Of a stretch of DNA of 64,000 nucleotides, positions 59,269-64,000 are shown piece by piece. Each line of letters opens with the position of its first letter. The stretch's first letter is position 1. The notes under the pieces were generated by a model. It was not told the DNA's origin. It saw only the letters and a list, made by a program, of their open reading frames with translations, and did no database searches. Location: positions 248,001-312,000 of the forward strand of contig CAWFSG010000001.1 of assembly GCA_963818445.1 (NCBI GenBank), in the 5' to 3' direction. The stretch is from Prado023 sp963818445 (GTDB taxonomy: Bacteria > Actinomycetota > Actinomycetes > S36-B12 > CAIYMF01). The translations under genes and the position numbers were made by a program.

Positions 59269-60189
59269 TCGACCTGCCAGCGGGGTTCACCGCGACCCCG
59301 CTGGCAGACGACGACATCGACGGTGTCGTCGCGCTCGTGCGCGCGTGCGAGCTCCATGACTCCGGTGAGGCCATGTACGAGCGTGCCGACCTCGTCGGCG
59401 ATCTCGTGCTGGCCGACCGGCAGCGTGACGCCCTGATCGTCCGGGCCCCCGACGGGGTCCTGGTCGCGTGGGGCTTGATCCTGCGCACTCGCACGCGGTG
59501 GGCCGACGTCCACCCGGACCACCGTGGCCACGGCCTCGGCCGCAGCCTGGTTCAGTGGTCAGTGGACCGCGCCCGGCAGCTGGGCGCGGACCGGATCGGC
59601 CAGACGATCGAGGACACCCGGGTGGACGCGCGCGACCTCATGCGGACGTTCGGCGCCCTCCCCGTGCGCACCGCGTGGATCCTGCGCCGGGACGATGGCG
59701 CTCGCCTCGCCGCCAGCACCGCCGGACGACCTGCCGGGCATCGTCCTGCGGGAGTCGACGCCCGCTGACGAGGTCGAGGCGCTGGAGATGATGGAGCTCG
59801 CGTTCAGCGAGTGGCCCGACCGGCAGCCGTCCACGCTGGCCACCTGGCAGGCGCTGGTCACCCGGCGGGAGGGGTTCACCGCAGACCAGCTGCAGCTGGC
59901 GGTCAGCGCCGACGGTCGGATCGTGGGTGCGGCGTTCATCATCGACGACGGCCAGGAGCTGTGGGTCGACAAGCTCGCGACCGACCCCGAGTTCCGTGGC
60001 CAGGGGATCGGCAGCGCGCTGATGCGCCGGACGTTCGTCCTGGCCCACGCCCGCGGCCGACTCAGGACGTGCGTGTCCACCGACTCGAACACCGGAGCAC
60101 TGCCGTTCTACGAGCGGCTCGGCATGGAGGTCACGCGCTCGTTCACCCATTGGGCGATACCGCTGGGCGATCAGGGCGCCACCCCATGA
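59265..60189 (+). pseudogene. Tandem GNAT acetyltransferase, probably one gene split by a frameshift
   Basis: The first half (frame from the GTG at 59265) has GNAT features VHPDHRGHGLGRSLVQWSVDRA and ends near WILRRDDG. The second half (one base shifted, to 60189) has LATDPEFRGQGIGSALMRRTFVLA and STDSNTGALPFYERLGMEV. Two GNAT domains in one chain occur in MshD-like proteins. An extra base around 59690-59720 would split such a protein. An ATG at 59695 could instead start a separate second gene, but it lacks a ribosome-binding site. Substrate unknown. It overlaps metK and priA. Confidence 0.68.
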
Positions 60190-62189
60190 CGCAGGGCCAG
60201 ATCCCCTTGCTCCCGGATGATCCCGTCCCGCCGACGCGTGCGCCGCGCGTCCGGGTCCGCCATCCCGCGGCCGAGCTGCTCCCGGTGGCCCGGGTCGCGC
60301 TCATGACCCCAGTGCCGCACCTGGACCGGGTCTTCGACTACGAGGTCCCCGAGAGGCTGGCCGCCGCCGCGGTGCCCGGGGTCAGGGTGCGGGTGCGACT
60401 GGCCGGCCGTCTCGTCGACGGGTTCGTCCTGGAGCGGGTCGAGACCTCGGAACGGGAGCTGCAGCCGCTGAGCTCCGTGCACGGCCCGGCGGTGCTGACT
60501 GCTGAGATCGCCGACCTGTGCCGCGCGGTGGCCGACCGGTACGCGGGCACCCTGGCCGACGTGCTTCGGTTCGCCGTCCCGCCCCGGCACGCCCGCGTGG
60601 AGGCCCGATCGAGTGCCACGTCGAGCCAGTCCACTGCAGTGGACCCCGTCGACCCAGCTGCGTGGGCGGCCTACCGCGGCGGTGCCGAGCTGCTCGGCGG
60701 GATCGGTGGCCCGGTGCCCATGCGCGCGCTGTGGGTGTCCGCACCCGGCGAGCAGGTCGGGGCTCGGATCGCGGACCTCGCCCGCGTCGTGATCGCGCGG
60801 GGGCGGGGGGTCCTGATCATCGCGCCGGACGCCACCGAGGTGGAGCGGATCATGGCCGCCCTCGGCGCCGGCGGGATCACCGCGGTGAGACTGGTCGCGG
60901 AGTCCGGTCCGGAGGCCCGCTATCGGGCGTTCCTCGGCGTGCTGTCCGGGGCCGCCCGCGTCGTCGTCGGCACCCGTGCAGCGGTGTTCGCCCCGGTGGT
61001 CGATCTCGGTGCGATCATCGTCTGGGACGACGGGGACGAGTCCCTGGCCGAGCCGCAGGCCCCGGGCTGGCACGCCCGGGAGGTCGCGGCGCTGCGCAGT
61101 GCCCACTCGGACATGTCCCTGGTGGTCGGCGGCTCGTCGGTGACCCTCGAGGACGCCCGGATGGCGTCCTCAGGATGGCTGGCACCCATCGAGGTCCCGC
61201 GGGCCGTCCTGCGCGCCCGGATGCCGCGGGTCCAGGTGGCCGCGGACCTCGCCGCCGACCCGGCGCGCTCCGCGTCGCGGATCCCCGCCGTGGCGATCGA
61301 CATCCTGCGCACGGCTGTGCCCAGCGGCCCCGTGCTCGTCAGCGTCCCCCGTGCCGGGTACCTGCCGATGCTCGCGTGCCAGTCGTGCAGGGAACCGGTC
61401 GGGTGCCCGCAGTGTGCCCGGCCCATGCAGGCCCAGGGCCCGGATCGGCGCCCGTCCTGCCGATCCCACGGCGCAGTCGCGGACTGGCGGTGCCCGGTGT
61501 GCGCAGGGCAGGTGGTGCGCGCGGTCGTCGTCGGGGTCCGCCGCACCGCGGAGGAGTTCGGTCGGGCCCTGCCCGGGGTCCAGGTGGTCACATCGTCGGG
61601 GCAGGAGCACGTGCGGACCCTGACGCGGCACGACGTGATGGTCGTGGCCACACCCGGCGCGGAGCCCGATCCGGGTCCGGACGGGTACAGCGCGCTGGTC
61701 ATCCTCGATGCCGCCGCCGCACTGTCGCGGCCCGGGTTGCGGGTGGCCGAGGAGGTGTTGCGGCGCTGGTTCGCCGCGGCATCGTGGGTCCGGTCCGCGG
61801 ATGCCGGTGGCCGGGTCGTGGTCGTCGGTGACTCCGACATGCGTGAGGTCCAGGCACTGGTCCGCTGGGACCCGCATGGGTACGCCCAGCGCGAACTGGC
61901 CGAGCGCGCCGCCCTGAACCTGCCCCCGGCGGTGCGGATCGCGCAGCTGTCCGGGCCTGCCCTGCCCACCCTGGAGGTCGTCGACGCCCTCGCGGACGAG
62001 CTCGGTGGGATGGTCCTGCGGCGCTCCGGCCCGCTGCCCGGCCCGGAGGACTCGGTGACGTGGCTCCTGGCGGTGTCCATCGCCGATGGCGCGCACCTGA
62101 CCGGCGCCCTCCACCGCCTGCAGGCCGTGCGCAGCGCCCGCAAGGCGCCGATGGTCTCGGTCCGGATGGATCCGGTGACCCTGAGGTGA
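60186..62189 (+). CDS. priA: Probable replication restart protein PriA, helicase motifs degenerate
   Basis: 667 aa. The N-terminal DNA-binding domain is clear (LMTPVPHLDRVFDYEVPE, GVRVRVRLAGRLVDGFVLE, LCRAVADRYAGTLADVLRFAVPPRHA). The zinc-binding cysteines are in CQSCREPVGCPQC and CPVCAGQ. The usual Walker A GSGKT is absent; the equivalent stretch reads MRALWVSAPGEQVG. Actinobacterial PriA proteins are known for this loss and probably lack helicase activity. Its order before def and fmt is normal for the phylum. Confidence 0.92.
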   Translation: MTQGQIPLLPDDPVPPTRAPRVRVRHPAAELLPVARVALMTPVPHLDRVFDYEVPERLAAAAVPGVRVRVRLAGRLVDGFVLERVETSERELQPLSSVHGPAVLTAEIADLCRAVADRYAGTLADVLRFAVPPRHARVEARSSATSSQSTAVDPVDPAAWAAYRGGAELLGGIGGPVPMRALWVSAPGEQVGARIADLARVVIARGRGVLIIAPDATEVERIMAALGAGGITAVRLVAESGPEARYRAFLGVLSGAARVVVGTRAAVFAPVVDLGAIIVWDDGDESLAEPQAPGWHAREVAALRSAHSDMSLVVGGSSVTLEDARMASSGWLAPIEVPRAVLRARMPRVQVAADLAADPARSASRIPAVAIDILRTAVPSGPVLVSVPRAGYLPMLACQSCREPVGCPQCARPMQAQGPDRRPSCRSHGAVADWRCPVCAGQVVRAVVVGVRRTAEEFGRALPGVQVVTSSGQEHVRTLTRHDVMVVATPGAEPDPGPDGYSALVILDAAAALSRPGLRVAEEVLRRWFAAASWVRSADAGGRVVVVGDSDMREVQALVRWDPHGYAQRELAERAALNLPPAVRIAQLSGPALPTLEVVDALADELGGMVLRRSGPLPGPEDSVTWLLAVSIADGAHLTGALHRLQAVRSARKAPMVSVRMDPVTLR

Positions 62190-62197
62190 TCCGCCCG

Positions 62198-62203
62198 TAG
62201 AAT
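62198..62203 (+). promoter_or_regulatory. -10 box of def
   Basis: TAGAAT, six bases before the def ATG and just after the priA stop. Confidence 0.55.
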
Positions 62204-62209
62204 GTGGGC

Positions 62210-62755
62210 ATGCCGCTGCAACCCATCCGTCTGTTCGGCGACCCCGTCCTGCGCACGCCCGCGGCGCCGGTGGAGACGTTCGACAAGGAGTTGCGCACGC
62301 TCGTCGCGGACCTGACTGACACGATGATGGACGCCCCAGGAGTCGGGCTGGCCGCGCCGCAGATCGGCGTGTCGCTGCGCGTCTTCACGTACTGGGTCGA
62401 CGACGTGGTCGGTCACCTGATCAACCCCAGCCTCGACCTGTCCGAGGAGGAACAGGACGGCGAGGAGGGGTGCCTGTCCCTGCCGGGGCTCACCTACGAC
62501 ACGAAGCGGGCGATGCGGGTCGTGGCCACGGGCATGAACATGCACGGCGAGCCGGTGATCATCGAGGGCTCGGAGCTGCTCGCCCGCTGCGTCCAGCACG
62601 AGACCGACCACCTCGACGGGATCCTGTTCATCGACAGGCTCGACACCGCGACCCGCAAGATCGCGATGAAGGAGATCCGGGAGTCCGAGTGGTTCGGCAC
62701 GCCGGCCCCGGTCGTGCGCTTCAGCCCGCATTCGCTGCGCCCGGGCCTCGGCTGA
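62210..62755 (+). CDS. def: Peptide deformylase
   Basis: 181 aa metalloenzyme that removes the formyl group from new proteins. The three signature motifs are GVGLAAPQIG, EEGCLSLPG (metal-binding Cys) and QHETDHLDG (HExxH type, two His ligands and the catalytic Glu). The promoter motif selects the ATG at 62210 over the in-frame GTG at 62204. It shares one base with fmt, whose product adds the formyl group. Confidence 0.96.
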   Translation: MPLQPIRLFGDPVLRTPAAPVETFDKELRTLVADLTDTMMDAPGVGLAAPQIGVSLRVFTYWVDDVVGHLINPSLDLSEEEQDGEEGCLSLPGLTYDTKRAMRVVATGMNMHGEPVIIEGSELLARCVQHETDHLDGILFIDRLDTATRKIAMKEIRESEWFGTPAPVVRFSPHSLRPGLG

Positions 62756-63681
62756 TGCGGGTCCTGTTCGCGGGCACCCCGGAGGCGGCGGTGCCCTCGC
62801 TGCGGGCCATCCTGGCCTCGCCGCACGAGGTCGTGGCCGTCCTGACCCGGCCCGATGCGCCCGCGGGGCGGGGTCGGCGGCTGATGCCCTCCCCGGTGGC
62901 CGAGATCGCCCAGGCCGAGGGCATCGAGGTCCTGCGCCCCGCTCGGGCCAGCGATCCCGAGTTCCTGGAGCGGCTTGCCGAGATCGCCCCGGACGCCGCC
63001 CCGATCGTGGCCTACGGCGGCCTGATCCCCCCAGCAGCCCTGGCCATACCGACCCACGGCTGGGTCAACCTGCACTTCTCGCTGCTGCCGGCGTGGCGCG
63101 GTGCCGCGCCCGTGCAGCACGCGGTCATGGCCGGTGACGAGATCACCGGCGCGAGCACCTTCCGGCTCGAGGAGGGCCTGGACACCGGACCGGTGTTCGG
63201 TGTCGTCACCGACACGATCCGGGCCACGGACACGGCCGGCGACCTCCTGGGTCGCCTGGCGGTCGCGGGTGCCGGGCTGCTGGTGGCCACCCTCGACGGG
63301 CTCGAGGCCGGTGCTCTGGTGCCGGTCCCGCAAGTGCCTGACGGGGTGAGCCTGGCCCCCAAGATCCGGGTCGAGGATGCTCGCGTCATCTGGACCGACC
63401 CGGCCATGCGCGTCGACCGGCTCATCCGCGGGTGCACCCCTGCCCCGGGGGCGTGGAGCGGGTTCCGGGGCGAGCGGATCAAGCTGGGCCCGGTGCGACC
63501 CGCCGACGACATCGTCGACCTGGCAGCCGGCGAGGTCCGGGTGCGCAAGAACTCGGTGTGGGTCGGAACGGCCACGCACGCAGTCCTCCTGGGCGAGGTC
63601 AAGCCCGAGGGCAAGAAGCTGATGGCCGCGGGCGATTGGGCCCGGGGCGCTCGCGTGGAACCGGGCGAGCGCCTTGGCTGA
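62755..63681 (+). CDS. fmt: Methionyl-tRNA formyltransferase
   Basis: 308 aa; formylates Met-tRNA using 10-formyl-THF, the product of Fhs at the left end of the window. It opens MRVLFAGTPEAAVPSLRAIL, has the catalytic region NLHFSLLPAWRGAAPVQHAV and LDTGPVF. The C-terminal tRNA-binding OB domain (IKLGPVRPADD to EVKPEGKKLMAAGDWARG) is complete. Its stop overlaps the likely TTG start of the next gene. Confidence 0.95.
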   Translation: MRVLFAGTPEAAVPSLRAILASPHEVVAVLTRPDAPAGRGRRLMPSPVAEIAQAEGIEVLRPARASDPEFLERLAEIAPDAAPIVAYGGLIPPAALAIPTHGWVNLHFSLLPAWRGAAPVQHAVMAGDEITGASTFRLEEGLDTGPVFGVVTDTIRATDTAGDLLGRLAVAGAGLLVATLDGLEAGALVPVPQVPDGVSLAPKIRVEDARVIWTDPAMRVDRLIRGCTPAPGAWSGFRGERIKLGPVRPADDIVDLAAGEVRVRKNSVWVGTATHAVLLGEVKPEGKKLMAAGDWARGARVEPGERLG

Positions 63682-64000
63682 CACCGGCAACCCGAACCGG
63701 CCCGGCGGCGGTCAGCCCGCGTCCACGGGGCGCCCGCGCGCCACGTCGCCCGCGAAGCCATCTGGCCGGCCTGCTCGGATGGACCCCGCCCGGCTGGCAG
63801 CCCTGGACCTCTTCCGCGCCGTTGAGCTCGACGGCGCCTACGCGAACATCGCCTGGCCCCGGATCCTGTCCCACCACCGGCTCTCCGGACGGGACGCCGG
63901 GTTCGCCACCGAGTTGGGCTACGGCGCCCTGCGTTGGCGGGGCCGCCATGACGCGATCCTCGCCGACTGCGTCGACCGGGGGCTCGACACCCTCCAGCCC
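63674..64000 (+). CDS. rsmB: 16S rRNA cytosine-967 methyltransferase RsmB, N-terminal part (cut by window edge)
   Basis: 109 codons visible. After a disordered Pro/Arg-rich leader, DPARLAALDLFRAVELDGAYANIAWPRIL and GFATELGYGALRWRGRHDAIL match the N-terminal NusB-like RNA-binding domain of RsmB. The methyltransferase domain lies beyond the window. A TTG at 63674 overlapping the fmt stop is the likely start; an ATG at 63779 begins right at the conserved domain. rsmB after fmt is the normal order. Confidence 0.85.
   Translation, partial: MADTGNPNRPGGGQPASTGRPRATSPAKPSGRPARMDPARLAALDLFRAVELDGAYANIAWPRILSHHRLSGRDAGFATELGYGALRWRGRHDAILADCVDRGLDTLQP

Noticed and set aside
1..64000. CRISPR arrays, tRNA or rRNA genes, insertion sequences
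   Set aside because: Looked for while reading; no spaced repeat array, tRNA-like cloverleaf, rRNA core sequence or transposase was seen. A covariance-model scan would be needed to be certain about small RNAs.

Overview
This is a gene-dense, very GC-rich chromosomal segment of an actinobacterium (Actinomycetota). The evidence is an actinobacterial-type integration host factor (mIHF) upstream of gmk, a BldD regulator with an intact cyclic-di-GMP motif, a PriA without helicase motifs, a hisA of the bifunctional PriA (HisA/TrpF) kind with no trpF in view, frequent GTG starts, and many TANNNT -10 boxes placed 6-7 nt before start codons (leaderless mRNAs). The family within the phylum cannot be fixed from the sequence. 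The cellobiose phosphorylase closely resembles the Cellulomonas-type enzyme as I remember it, but that gene looks like an insertion and should not be used for taxonomy. Both window edges cut genes: fhs on the left, rsmB on the right.

Layout. 1-5.6 kb: fhs (minus strand, partial), dnaE, a YbaK-type deacylase and a LON-domain protein. 5.6-14.6 kb: histidine genes hisD-C-B-H-A, a RidA protein, a holin-like membrane protein, a UbiB-family kinase, hisF and hisI. 14.6-22 kb: tryptophan genes trpE, then trpC-B-A, interrupted by a small membrane protein, a two-component system and a reversed DUF2752 gene. 22-25 kb: a VKOR/DsbA-like disulfide pair, lgt and a small membrane protein, closed by a perfect hairpin. 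25-30.7 kb: a kinase/M23-like/aminotransferase fusion, an acyltransferase and a sugar dehydrogenase. 30.9-36.9 kb: gltB-gltD. 36.9-39.3 kb: an AAA ATPase with a membrane-anchored TPR partner. 39.4-41.3 kb: pyk and bldD. 41.4-55.5 kb: pyrimidine genes pyrR-B-C, a membrane protein, carA, then cellobiose phosphorylase and a reversed hydrolase, then carB-pyrK-pyrD-pyrF. 55.5-64 kb: mihF-gmk-rpoZ-coaBC-metK, a GNAT protein, priA, def, fmt and rsmB.

Most genes within a block overlap by 1-8 nt (ATGA, GTGA or TGATG), implying operons with translational coupling. Pyrimidine control is visible: two near-identical PyrR-binding hairpins whose 3' arm is the ribosome-binding site. One precedes pyrR. The other precedes a 31-codon upstream ORF that overlaps the start of carB.

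A second theme is broken reading frames. hisH (two shifts), the holin-like gene (one), the response regulator (one), the histidine kinase (three), carA (one, in a G-tract) and a tandem GNAT gene (one) are each restored by single-base changes. In all but the GNAT protein the flanking residues match the family closely on both sides of each shift. Either the assembly carries indel errors or some of these genes are newly inactive; reads are needed to decide.

I saw no tRNA, rRNA, CRISPR array, insertion sequence or phage genes, and no stretch over 300 bases without a gene.
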